Positions 41,613 to 50,393 of a stretch of 64,000 nt of DNA are shown here, piece by piece. Position 1 is the first letter of the stretch; every line of letters starts with the position of its first letter. The notes beneath the pieces were generated by a model. It searched no databases. It was not told the origin of the DNA and saw nothing but the letters and a program-made list of their open reading frames with translations. Source of the stretch: an uncultured Acidobacteriia bacterium (GTDB lineage: Bacteria; Acidobacteriota; Terriglobia; Bryobacterales; Bryobacteraceae); assembly GCA_903828455.1 (NCBI GenBank), contig CAIKMJ010000046.1:186001-250000 (forward strand), written 5' to 3'. A program made the translations under genes and the position numbers.

Positions 41613-42419
41613 CTACCATTTCGCGGAGCACGGTGTGGGATCCCATCCGGCACCGTTCGCCTGCTTCCGGAACTGAATACTGTCGGTATAAGGCTGTACC
41701 AGATTTGCCGGATCTTCGAGCACGGTCGTCAGAATCAGCCATTGGTCTCCGGCGGGTTGGCGGACCAGATCGAAATACTCGGTCAAAACGGCATTCCCGC
41801 TGTAAGGCACGCCGTTTCTGCGCAAGTAGCCCGGCTTCATGCGATTCGTCACGACCTTGAGACCGCCGGTACCGCTGGTGTCCCACTGGGCGAGCGATTC
41901 ACCCTGTAAGGTCGCCTCGCCCGCCGGAGCTTTCCAGTCGCCGAGGTGGAACAAGCGCGTTTGGGTACCGGCGTCGAGGTCCACCTGGAGGGTCTTTTCG
42001 TCTTTCTGCGTGATGTGGAGCCGTCCGGGAATGTGCATAATGCCGGCCGCGCCGTAGGCCTTGCACTGCTCGCCGGCCGCCTCATCCATCGCCGGATCCC
42101 AGGCGCTGGCGAGTTTGATGGCGGCAGGCGTCATGCGGACGGCGGCAAAGTCGCCTTTGGGCGGCGGGACCATGCGCAGACGCCAGTCCGCCGTGGTGAC
42201 TACGGAAACCCAGTATCCGGTGAGATCGACCGGCCTCGGCGGCCGCACCAAAGGCGGCACCGCGGGCTGGGCGGGTCCGCCGCGTCCCGGAGCGCCGGGC
42301 GGACCCTGGGCGAGAGCCTGGACCTGAATCGCGGCCAGCGTGGCGGCGAGGACCAGCAGTTGCCGGCATTGCAGGGTCCGCGGAATGTGGTGAAGAGTCG
42401 ATTTCGTCATTCTGGTCAT
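41613..42419 (-). CDS. Secreted protein of unknown function (YLRRNG family)
   Basis: 268 residues, signal peptide (LLVLAATLAAIQVQALAQ), a short Gly/Pro/Arg-rich tract (GPPGAPGRGGPAQP), then VDLTGYWVSVVTTADWRLRM. The shared core is KPGYLRRNGVPYSGNAVLTEYFD. ATG 42410 is an alternative start. It is co-directional with 40655-41575 and probably in an operon with it. Confidence 0.72.
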   Translation of the reverse strand: MTRMTKSTLHHIPRTLQCRQLLVLAATLAAIQVQALAQGPPGAPGRGGPAQPAVPPLVRPPRPVDLTGYWVSVVTTADWRLRMVPPPKGDFAAVRMTPAAIKLASAWDPAMDEAAGEQCKAYGAAGIMHIPGRLHITQKDEKTLQVDLDAGTQTRLFHLGDWKAPAGEATLQGESLAQWDTSGTGGLKVVTNRMKPGYLRRNGVPYSGNAVLTEYFDLVRQPAGDQWLILTTVLEDPANLVQPYTDSIQFRKQANGAGWDPTPCSAKW

Positions 42420-42439
42420 GACCTCTCTGCGGGGTCCAG

Positions 42440-43453
42440 CTATTTCTTCGCGGTCAGACCCTTATAAATAGCCTCGACGAACGCCTTCGTCGCGCCCGGA
42501 ACAACTCCGTACTGCGTTTCGAACGGCAGGGCGGGCGAAGCGGCCTGGATCTGATCGAGCGTCATGCCGCGTTTGATCATGTCCTGCACGACGTCGCGAA
42601 CGACCACCACCATGTCGCGATATTCGACAACGTCGGCCTGATCGCAGACGCGGCCGTGGCCGGAGATCACGTAGGTGCCGCCGCCCTGGTTGACGAGCGG
42701 CTCGCCCGGAATCGCCATATCGATCAGGCGATTCAGAGCCGCGATCTCCCCCTGAATCGTGCCGCCTTTGGCGGTATCAATTACAGGGAAGCGCGTGGTG
42801 TCCAGAACATCGCCTGCCATGATGACATCGGCATGGCGGAAGAGGACGAAACTGTCGCTGTCGGAATGCGCGGCCGGCGCGCGAAAAATTTCGATGCCTT
42901 CGGGATTCAGGTAGAGCGTCTTGTGGGGTTGAAAGAAGGCCTCGGTGGGCCAGCCGTCGGCCGGGAATGCGGTCCCCTTGCCGGCGGTTTCGCTCATCCG
43001 CCGCAGCACGTCGTTCGATGCCAGGACCGCGGCGGCGCCACCGTTGGTCATTGCTCTGGCCATATCCGCCCGGGGCCCGGAGACGTTGAAAAACGTCTTG
43101 CCCGCTTTGGCCAGAGCGGCATTGCCGCCGACGTGATCGGCATCCGCACTGGTATTGATGATGTAGCGGATCGGTTTGTCGGTAAGTTTCGCCACTGCCG
43201 CAATGAGACGACTGGCCGCGGCGGCGCTGCCGGCGTCCGTGAGTACGACGCCATCGGCGCCGACCTCCACCCCTACATTGCCGCCCGCGCCGGCAATCAG
43301 CCAGAAGTTCGGCCGGACCTGTACGACATCGAGCGCGTCCGCGTTGGCGCCGGTTTGCGGCCACGCGACGGGGACAAGGCCGATGACGGCCAGGGCGAAC
43401 ACGATACCGGACATCCGGCGGCGCGACTGCATCGAACCAGGAAACAGCTTCAC
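42440..43453 (-). CDS. Secreted metallo-beta-lactamase-fold protein with eroded metal motif
   Basis: About 337 residues. A signal segment (GIVFALAVIGLVPVAWPQ) precedes an MBL fold. The fold is recognised by the start FWLIAGAGGNVGVEVGADGVVLTDAG, the region YIINTSADADHVGGNAAL and IMAGDVLDTTRFPVIDT. The usual HxHxDH is replaced by S-A-D-A-D-H, so the first two His ligands are lost. The later His region (YVISGHGRVCDQADVVEY) is present. GTG 43453 is chosen because AAGG lies 7 bases before it; the frame extends to 43675. It lies divergent from the pyrimidine operon. Confidence 0.82.
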   Translation of the reverse strand: MKLFPGSMQSRRRMSGIVFALAVIGLVPVAWPQTGANADALDVVQVRPNFWLIAGAGGNVGVEVGADGVVLTDAGSAAAASRLIAAVAKLTDKPIRYIINTSADADHVGGNAALAKAGKTFFNVSGPRADMARAMTNGGAAAVLASNDVLRRMSETAGKGTAFPADGWPTEAFFQPHKTLYLNPEGIEIFRAPAAHSDSDSFVLFRHADVIMAGDVLDTTRFPVIDTAKGGTIQGEIAALNRLIDMAIPGEPLVNQGGGTYVISGHGRVCDQADVVEYRDMVVVVRDVVQDMIKRGMTLDQIQAASPALPFETQYGVVPGATKAFVEAIYKGLTAKK

Positions 43454-43625
43454 GGATTCACCTTGTCTCCTGTTTGCGTCCGTCAGCGGGGTGGACCAGA
43501 CAGGGGTGGATTGCGGGCGCGATCCAGTGGACATCATATAGGTATTGTGGCGGCACGTAAAGCCCGTGCACTTTCCGCCCGCGTGCTCTCCGACGGCTGC
43601 ATGGCGATTGTGCGAGAATCTCGCC

Positions 43626-45077
43626 ATGAGCGCTTTCGCCGATCCCGCGTCCTCATACGACCCGGGATTGTACAACCACGACCTGGCGCCGGTGCCCCCT
43701 GCGAAGAGGACTTGGGGGCTGTACAGCTACGCTTCCTTGTGGGTTGCGATGAGCGTCTGTATCCCCACCTACATGCTGGCTTCCGGCCTGATCGCGGGAG
43801 GGATGAACTGGTGGCAGGCGGTGGGCACGATCCTGCTCGGCAATCTGATTGTGCTGGGGCCGATGCTGCTGAATGCGCACGCGGGCACGAAGTACGGCAT
43901 CCCGTTTCCGGTTTTCGTGCGCGCTTCATTTGGCGTGCGGGGAGCGAACCTTCCGGCTGTGCTGCGCGCGCTGGTTGCATGCGGGTGGTTCGGTATTCAG
44001 TGCTGGATCGGCGGACAGGCGATTCATTCGATGCTGCAGATCCTGTGGCCGGCGGCGGCGAGTCCGGGCGTGGTCTGGATCTGTTTCGGAGCATTTTGGG
44101 CGCTGAATATGGTGGTGGTGTGGCGCGGAATCGAGACCATCCGCCGGCTGGAAGGAATTGGGGCGCCGTTCATGCTGGCAGTTGGGCTGCTGCTTTTGTT
44201 CTGGATCACCGGCAAAGCGGGCGGCCTGGGACCGGTGCTCAGCACGCCGAGCCGCTTTCGCGGCGCGGGCGAATTCGTGAAGTTCTTCATACCGTCGCTC
44301 ACGGCCATGGTTGGATTCTGGGCCACGGTTGCGCTGAACATTCCGGATTTCACCCGGTACGCCAGGAGCCAGCGGGATCAGGCGCTCGGCCAGGCGCTGG
44401 GGTTGCCCACGGCGATGACGCTCTATTCGTTTATCGGAGTGGCGGTGACATCCGCTTCGGTGGTGCTGTTCGGCGAACCGATCTGGGATCCGGTGGCGCT
44501 GATCGGGCGCTTTCACCAGCCGCTGATCGCGTTCATCGCGCTGATCGCGATTCTTCTGGCGACGCTGAACACAAATGTGGCGGCCAACGTGGTCTCGCCA
44601 TCGAATGACTTTTCCAATCTCAACCCGCGACTGATCTCGTTTCGCACGGGCGGTCTCATCACGGGAGTAGCCGGAGTCCTGATGATGCCGTGGAAGCTGC
44701 TGGGCAGCTTCAGTTCCTACATATTCGGATGGCTGGTGGGCTATTCGGGGCTGCTGGGACCGGTGGCGGGAACCATGATCGCCGATTACTTCATCGTGCG
44801 CCGCCGCAAGCTGAACGTGCCCGATCTTTACCGCCGCGGCGGTGAGTATGAGTATCGCAATGGAGTGAATCCGAAGGCGCTGGTCAGCCTGGGCGCGGGC
44901 GTGGTGGTGGCGCTGGTGGGACTGGCGGTGCCGGCGCTGCGTTTCCTCTACGACTACGCGTGGTTTGTTGGCTTTGCTGTTTCGGCGATCGTCTATGTTG
45001 CGATGATGGGCAGGAGAGCGCCGCTGGAAGTGGTGGAGACGAGGGGGATCGCGCATCGTGCCGAAGACGGGGAATGA
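43626..45077 (+). CDS. NCS1 family nucleobase permease
   Basis: About 483 residues, twelve membrane segments. The N-terminus has YNHDLAPVPPAKRTWGLYSYASLW, a common NCS1 start, then GTKYGIPFPVFVRASFGVRGANLPA, the uracil/allantoin/hydantoin-type signature. It lies at the head of the pyrimidine-degradation operon, so uracil, thymine or dihydropyrimidine uptake is likely. The start ATG at 43626 is supported by AATCTCGCC context and by the NCS1 N-terminus; the frame extends upstream to 43545. It overlaps preT by 20 bases. Confidence 0.92.
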   Translation: MSAFADPASSYDPGLYNHDLAPVPPAKRTWGLYSYASLWVAMSVCIPTYMLASGLIAGGMNWWQAVGTILLGNLIVLGPMLLNAHAGTKYGIPFPVFVRASFGVRGANLPAVLRALVACGWFGIQCWIGGQAIHSMLQILWPAAASPGVVWICFGAFWALNMVVVWRGIETIRRLEGIGAPFMLAVGLLLLFWITGKAGGLGPVLSTPSRFRGAGEFVKFFIPSLTAMVGFWATVALNIPDFTRYARSQRDQALGQALGLPTAMTLYSFIGVAVTSASVVLFGEPIWDPVALIGRFHQPLIAFIALIAILLATLNTNVAANVVSPSNDFSNLNPRLISFRTGGLITGVAGVLMMPWKLLGSFSSYIFGWLVGYSGLLGPVAGTMIADYFIVRRRKLNVPDLYRRGGEYEYRNGVNPKALVSLGAGVVVALVGLAVPALRFLYDYAWFVGFAVSAIVYVAMMGRRAPLEVVETRGIAHRAEDGE

Positions 45078-46380
45078 AGGACTGGCGGAACATATTCCGC
45101 CGCTCACTGCGCACGAAGCTTTCGTCGAGGCCAACCGCTGCCTCTTCTGCTACGATGCGCCGTGCGCGCACGCCTGCCCGACACATATCGATATCCCGAA
45201 GTTCATCCGGAAGATATCGACGGAGAATCTCACCGGCTCGGCGCGGACGATTTTCGATTCGAACCTGCTGGGTGCGACCTGCGCGCGAGTCTGTCCGGTG
45301 CAGGAACTCTGCGAAGGGGCCTGCGTCCTGGGGTCGGACCATAAGCCGATCATGATCGGCCGTCTGCAGCGCTTCTCTATGGACCATGCGTACTCGCGCG
45401 GGCTCAGGGTAGTGGAGGTGGCGGCACCGACCGGACGCCGGGTGGCGGTGGTGGGATCGGGGCCGGCGGGACTTTCCTGCGCGGGCGAGTTGGCGCGGCG
45501 CGGACACAGCGTGACGGTTTTTGAGAAACGTGAACTGGCGGGCGGGCTGTCGACGTACGGAATCATTTCGCTGCGCGAGCCGGTGGAGGCTTCGCTGGCG
45601 GAAGTGGAGATGATCCGCAGCCTGGGCGTGCAACTGGAAACGGGGATCGAACTCGGCGCCGGGCTGACGCTGGAAGATTTGAACGGGCGCTTCGACGCGG
45701 TGTTTCTGGGGTTGGGGCTCGGGGCGACCACAAGCATGGAGATTGCCGGCGAAGAGCACGTTGTCGACGGGCTCGGCTACATTGAGCAAAGCAAGCTGAC
45801 GCCGGAGGGGCCGAAGACCGGGAGGAACGTGGTGGTGATCGGGGCGGGGAATACGGCTATCGACTGCGCGACCATCGCGCGACGCCAGGGCGCGCCACAG
45901 GTGACGATGATTTACCGGCGTTCGGAGGCGGAGATGACTGCCTACCTGCACGAGTACGATTTCATTAAGAAAGAGGGCGTGGCGTTTCGCTTTCTGACTC
46001 AGCCCGTGGGAGTGGTTGCGGATGGCGATCTCGTCACCGGACTCCGCGCGGTGCGCGTGGAACTGGGCGAGCCGGATGCTTCCGGGCGGCGTGCGCCCCG
46101 GGCCGTTCCGAATTCCGAATTCGTGATTGCCGCCGATCAGGTGATCAAAGCGGTAGGGCAGCAGAAGCCGGCGCTGTTCACAAAACTCGGGCTGGCGACG
46201 GAGCGTGGCTATATCAAAGTGAACGAGGAACTCGAGACCAGCATTCCCGGAGTATTCGCGGGGGGCGACTGCGTTCGGGCAAAGAATGCCGCGTCCACGG
46301 TGATGGCGGTGCAGGACGGAAAGCTTGCCGCGGAGGCGATTCACAAGTACCTGCGGCGGGCGGAGGCAAACCATGGCTGA
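45058..46380 (+). CDS. preT: NAD(P)-dependent dihydropyrimidine dehydrogenase, PreT subunit
   Basis: 440 residues. N-terminal 4Fe-4S cysteines in CLFCYDAPCAHACPTHIDI and CARVCPVQELCEGACV, then FAD-binding GSGPAGLSCAGELARRGHSV and the NAD(P)H site VIGAGNTAIDCATIARRQGA. It passes electrons to PreA for reduction of uracil or thymine. GTG 45058 follows GAGGGGGA at about 9 bases and overlaps the permease gene, and its end overlaps preA by 8 bases, giving a tight operon. Confidence 0.94.
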   Translation: MPKTGNEGLAEHIPPLTAHEAFVEANRCLFCYDAPCAHACPTHIDIPKFIRKISTENLTGSARTIFDSNLLGATCARVCPVQELCEGACVLGSDHKPIMIGRLQRFSMDHAYSRGLRVVEVAAPTGRRVAVVGSGPAGLSCAGELARRGHSVTVFEKRELAGGLSTYGIISLREPVEASLAEVEMIRSLGVQLETGIELGAGLTLEDLNGRFDAVFLGLGLGATTSMEIAGEEHVVDGLGYIEQSKLTPEGPKTGRNVVVIGAGNTAIDCATIARRQGAPQVTMIYRRSEAEMTAYLHEYDFIKKEGVAFRFLTQPVGVVADGDLVTGLRAVRVELGEPDASGRRAPRAVPNSEFVIAADQVIKAVGQQKPALFTKLGLATERGYIKVNEELETSIPGVFAGGDCVRAKNAASTVMAVQDGKLAAEAIHKYLRRAEANHG

Positions 46381-47758
46381 TCTGCGCATTGAATTCGCCG
46401 GCATCCGGTCGCCGAATCCGTTTTGGCTGGCGTCGGCGCCGCCGACCAATTCCGGCGCGCAAATCCATAAAGCGTTCGAGGCGGGCTGGGGCGGCGCGGT
46501 GTGGAAGACGATTGGGGCACCGGTGCTGAACGTGTCGAATCGCTACGGCGCATGGCACTACGGCGGGCAGAAGATGCTGGCGATTAACAACGTGGAGCTG
46601 ATTTCGGACCGCCCGCTGGACGTGAATCTTCGCGAGATTCGGGACGTGAAGCGCGCCTGGCCGGATCGCGCGGTAATCGTTTCAGCGATGGTGGAATCGA
46701 AGCCCGAGGCCTGGCATACGATCGTGCGGCAGATTGAAGACACGGGCGCGGATGGTATCGAGCTGAATTACGGCTGCCCGCACGGGATGAGCGAACGCGG
46801 CATGGGCGCGGCGGTGGGCCAGGTCCCGGAGTACTGCGAACAGATCACGCGCTGGGTCATGGATGTGGCAAAGATTCCGGTGATCGTGAAGCTGACGCCG
46901 AATGTCACGAATGTGGTGTATCCGGCGCGCGCCGCGGTGCGAGCCGGAGCAAGCGCGATTTCGCTGATCAATACGATCAACTCGATCACGGGCATCGATC
47001 TCGACACGCTGGAAACTTCGCCAAGCATCGGCGGCAAGGGCGGGCATGGGGGCTACGCCGGACCCGCCATTAAGCCGATCGCGCTGAACATGCTGGCATC
47101 GGTGGCGAATGACTCAGAGGTCCGGCAGGCCGGCCTGCCGATATCCGGAATGGGCGGCGTCTCCACATGGAAAGATGCTGCCGAGTTTCTGCTGCTGGGC
47201 GCAACAAGCGTGCAGGTTTGTACGGCGGCGATGCACTACGGTTACCGCATCGTGGAAGATCTTTGCGACGGCCTTTCCAACTGGATGGATGAGAAGGGCT
47301 TCGGGACGATTGCCGAATTTAGAGGCCGCAGCCTGGCGCGCTTATCGGACTTCAAGGACTTCGACCTGTCGTTCCGGGCCGTGGCGCGCATCGACCCGGC
47401 GAAGTGCATCAAGTGTGACCTGTGCTACGTGGCCTGCAACGACACGGCGCACCAGTGCATCGACCTGATGGATGCCAGCGGCGCGGTTGTGCCGCCGTAC
47501 GCGTGGGATGCGCGATCCAACGGACGGGCGGAAGCGGTCGCAAGCCGGCCGCAGCCGGTCGTTCGGGAGTCCGATTGCGTGGGCTGCCGGCTCTGCTACA
47601 ACGTTTGCCCGGTGGAGAAGTGCATTGAGATGGCGGAGCTGCCGTCGGGCCGCGATTCCGTCACGTGGGATCAGTTGGTGAAGGCGAATCCCGCCGTGGC
47701 GGAAGAGTGGGACGCGATGGAAGCGTACCGTAAGAAGATGGGGATCGAGGTTCACTAG
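46373..47758 (+). CDS. preA: NAD(P)-dependent dihydropyrimidine dehydrogenase, PreA subunit
   Basis: 461 residues. FMN TIM barrel with the loop ELNYGCPHGMSERGMGAAVG; Cys135 (GCPHGM) aligns with the catalytic Cys of mammalian enzyme. KLTPNVTNVV and GGVSTWKDAAEFLLLGAT are FMN/substrate features. The C-terminal ferredoxin domain holds CIKCDLCYVAC and CVGCRLCYNVCPVEKC. Reduces uracil/thymine to dihydropyrimidines. ATG 46373 has GGAGG 6 bases before it; the frame extends to 46325 inside preT. Confidence 0.95.
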   Translation: MADLRIEFAGIRSPNPFWLASAPPTNSGAQIHKAFEAGWGGAVWKTIGAPVLNVSNRYGAWHYGGQKMLAINNVELISDRPLDVNLREIRDVKRAWPDRAVIVSAMVESKPEAWHTIVRQIEDTGADGIELNYGCPHGMSERGMGAAVGQVPEYCEQITRWVMDVAKIPVIVKLTPNVTNVVYPARAAVRAGASAISLINTINSITGIDLDTLETSPSIGGKGGHGGYAGPAIKPIALNMLASVANDSEVRQAGLPISGMGGVSTWKDAAEFLLLGATSVQVCTAAMHYGYRIVEDLCDGLSNWMDEKGFGTIAEFRGRSLARLSDFKDFDLSFRAVARIDPAKCIKCDLCYVACNDTAHQCIDLMDASGAVVPPYAWDARSNGRAEAVASRPQPVVRESDCVGCRLCYNVCPVEKCIEMAELPSGRDSVTWDQLVKANPAVAEEWDAMEAYRKKMGIEVH

Positions 47759-47764
47759 ACAGCC

Positions 47765-49144
47765 ATGGGATTGCTTATTCGCAACGCCGATATCGTGAAC
47801 GCGGACTCGCGCTCGAAGGGCGACATCTGGATCGAGAACGAAACCATCACGCGAATCGGCGAGAATCTGGACGCGCCGCCGAACGCGGAGGTCATCGACG
47901 CGGCAGGGCGGATGGTGTTCCCGGGATTCATCGATCCGCATGTCCACATCTACCTGCCGTTCATGGCGACCTTCGCCAAAGACACGCACGAAAGCGGGAG
48001 CATCGCGGCGCTGGCGGGCGGGACGACGACGTACATCGAGATGGTGTGTCCTTCCCGCAACGACGACGCGCTGGAGGGTTATCAGCTGTGGAAGTCGAAG
48101 GCCGCCGGCAGCAGCGCCTGCGATTACGCGTTCCACATGGCGGTGACGCGCTTCGACGACCGCACTGAGGAGCAACTGCGCGAGATCGTGGCGGACGGCA
48201 CGGCTTCGTTCAAGATCTTCCTCGCATACAAGAATTTCTTCGGCGTCGATGACGACGAGATGTACCAGACTCTTACGCTGGCAAAGAAGCTGGGCGTTAT
48301 CGTCACCGCGCATTGCGAAAATGCGGAGCTCGTGGGTCGTCTGCAGCAGGAATTGATCGCGGCCGGCAAGACGGGACCTGAGTTCCACGAGCCAAGCCGG
48401 CCGGAATCGGTGGAAGCGGAAGGAACCGGGCGATTCGCGACTTTTCTCGAAAACACCGGCGCCGCAGGGTATGTGGTGCATCTGTCTTCGAAGGGCGCTC
48501 TGGAAGCGGCGATGGCGGCAAAATCGCGCGGCGTGCGGATCTGGGTGGAATCGGTGCTGCCGCATTTCCTGCTGGATAAGACATACGCGGAGCGGCCGGG
48601 CGTGGAAGGAATGAAGCACGTGATGTCGCCGCCGCTGCGGGACAAGCGCAATCAGAAGGTGCTGTGGGATGCGCTGGCACAGGGCTTTGTCGATACGGTG
48701 GGAACCGATCACTGCCCGTTCGACACGGCGCAAAAACTGATGGGCGCTGCCGCGTTTACGCAGATTCCGAATGGCATTCCGGGCATTGAAGACCGCGTGA
48801 ATCTGATGTACACGTACGGCGTGAAACGTGGCACGCTCGGCTTGCACCGTTTTGTGGATGCGGCAAGCACGCGTGCGGCGAAGCTGTTTGGACTGTTTCC
48901 GCGCAAAGGAACGATTGCGGTGGGCAGCGATGCGGACCTCGTGATCTACGACGATGCGTATCGCGGCAGGCTGACCGCGGCGGCGCAACAGACGAACTGC
49001 GATTACAACGGCTTCGAAGGCATGGAGATCGAGGGCCGCGCGGCAGTCGTCACGGTGCGCGGCAAGGTGCAGGTGCGCGACGGAAAGTTCGTCGGCGAGC
49101 GCGGGCGCGGGCGGATGCTGAAGCGGCAACCGGCGTACTTCTAA
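47765..49144 (+). CDS. Dihydropyrimidinase (hydantoinase family)
   Basis: 459-residue amidohydrolase that opens dihydrouracil/dihydrothymine rings. Metal ligands: His pair in IDPHVHIYLP, Lys in GTASFKIFLAYK (carbamylated in family), His in VTAHCENAE, His in VVHLSSKG, and Asp in VGTDHCPF. The length is typical. It is placed between preA and the ureidopropionase gene, which fixes the role beyond the general D-hydantoinase/allantoinase alternatives. Confidence 0.93.
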   Translation: MGLLIRNADIVNADSRSKGDIWIENETITRIGENLDAPPNAEVIDAAGRMVFPGFIDPHVHIYLPFMATFAKDTHESGSIAALAGGTTTYIEMVCPSRNDDALEGYQLWKSKAAGSSACDYAFHMAVTRFDDRTEEQLREIVADGTASFKIFLAYKNFFGVDDDEMYQTLTLAKKLGVIVTAHCENAELVGRLQQELIAAGKTGPEFHEPSRPESVEAEGTGRFATFLENTGAAGYVVHLSSKGALEAAMAAKSRGVRIWVESVLPHFLLDKTYAERPGVEGMKHVMSPPLRDKRNQKVLWDALAQGFVDTVGTDHCPFDTAQKLMGAAAFTQIPNGIPGIEDRVNLMYTYGVKRGTLGLHRFVDAASTRAAKLFGLFPRKGTIAVGSDADLVIYDDAYRGRLTAAAQQTNCDYNGFEGMEIEGRAAVVTVRGKVQVRDGKFVGERGRGRMLKRQPAYF

Positions 49145-49152
49145 GGAGAGGC

Positions 49153-50391
49153 ATGACAGTCGATCCGAAACGCACGATCGGGGAGTTGAAAGAACTCCGC
49201 GCGCTCACGGCGGACGAGAACGGCGCGCAACGCCTCGCGTGGAGCGACACATGGCTGAAGGCGCGCGATTGGTTTTTGTCAAAACTGGCGGACCTGCCGG
49301 TGGAAGTTCATTCCGATGCGGCGGGGAATCGCTGGGTCACGCTGCGAGGCGAATCGGAAAAGGCTCTGCTGATTGGCAGTCATCTCGATTCGGTGCCGAA
49401 CGGCGGTTGGCTGGATGGATGCCTCGGCGTGATGACGGCGCTGGAAGTGCTGCGCGGTTTCCATGCGAAGTACGCCGGCCGCCCGCCGGTGACGATCCGA
49501 CTGGTTGACTGGGCCGACGAAGAAGGCGCGCGTTTCGGCCGCAGTCTTCTGGGTTCGTCGGCCTTCGCCGGCACACACAGCATTGAAGCCGACCGCAGCC
49601 GCATGGATCGCGACGGCGTGCGGCTCGAAGATGCGCTGCGCCGTTGCGGCGTGGAGATCGATCGCTTCCCCGAATCGCAGGCGGAACGAAAGAATGCCGC
49701 GGCATATCTGGAACTGCATATCGAACAGGGTCCGGTGCTGGAGGGGCTGGGACTGCCGCTCGGGGTGGTGCTCGGGACCAAAGGTGTCGAGCGGCATGCC
49801 GTCACGTTCCATGGGCAGGAAGCACACTCCGGTTCGACGCCGATGAAGGTCCGCCGCGATGCACTCGCCGCCGCCGCGAAACTGGCGCTGGAGATCCGCG
49901 CGATTGCCGGCAAGCATCCCGACGCCGTTTGCACGATGGGCAGCGTGAAGACATTTCCGGGGATCGTCACGGCGGTGGTGGGGCGCTGCGAAACCACGCT
50001 CGATCAGCGCGATCTCGACGCAGGCGTTCTTGCGGGTATGTATGCCGAAGCGCGCGAGGCGAGCGAGCGGTTTGCCGCCGAAGAGGGCTGCACCGTGGAA
50101 TGGTCGCGCATCTGGAGTATCGAGCCGGTGCCGTTCGCGCCGCCGCTGATCGAATTCTGCAGCGAAGCGATTCAGGAGACAGCCGGCGTAGTGCATCGCC
50201 TGCCCAGCGGCCCGTTGCACGATGCGGCTGAGGTCTGCCGCGCCGGCGTCCCGACGGTGATGATGTTCGTACAGTCGCTGCGGGGCATCAGTCACAACAG
50301 GATCGAAGACACGAAGGAAGAGCATCTGGAACTGGCGGTGGCCGCCTTTGCCCGGCTGGCCGAAAAGACTGCGCAGTGGATCGGGAGGTAA
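49153..50391 (+). CDS. N-carbamoyl-beta-alanine amidohydrolase (beta-ureidopropionase), M20-type
   Basis: 412 residues; Zn-dependent amidase of the peptidase M20 fold (AmaB/HyuC relatives). Metal ligands: SHLDSVPNGGWLDGCLG, WADEEGARF, and HIEQGPVLE; the dimerisation/substrate segment GQEAHSGSTPMKVRRDALAA follows, then the late His in HRLPSGPLHDAAEV. It hydrolyses N-carbamoyl-beta-alanine or the methyl homologue to the beta-amino acid, CO2 and ammonia. It starts 8 bases after the dihydropyrimidinase gene. Confidence 0.92.
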   Translation: MTVDPKRTIGELKELRALTADENGAQRLAWSDTWLKARDWFLSKLADLPVEVHSDAAGNRWVTLRGESEKALLIGSHLDSVPNGGWLDGCLGVMTALEVLRGFHAKYAGRPPVTIRLVDWADEEGARFGRSLLGSSAFAGTHSIEADRSRMDRDGVRLEDALRRCGVEIDRFPESQAERKNAAAYLELHIEQGPVLEGLGLPLGVVLGTKGVERHAVTFHGQEAHSGSTPMKVRRDALAAAAKLALEIRAIAGKHPDAVCTMGSVKTFPGIVTAVVGRCETTLDQRDLDAGVLAGMYAEAREASERFAAEEGCTVEWSRIWSIEPVPFAPPLIEFCSEAIQETAGVVHRLPSGPLHDAAEVCRAGVPTVMMFVQSLRGISHNRIEDTKEEHLELAVAAFARLAEKTAQWIGR

Positions 50392-50393
50392 GA

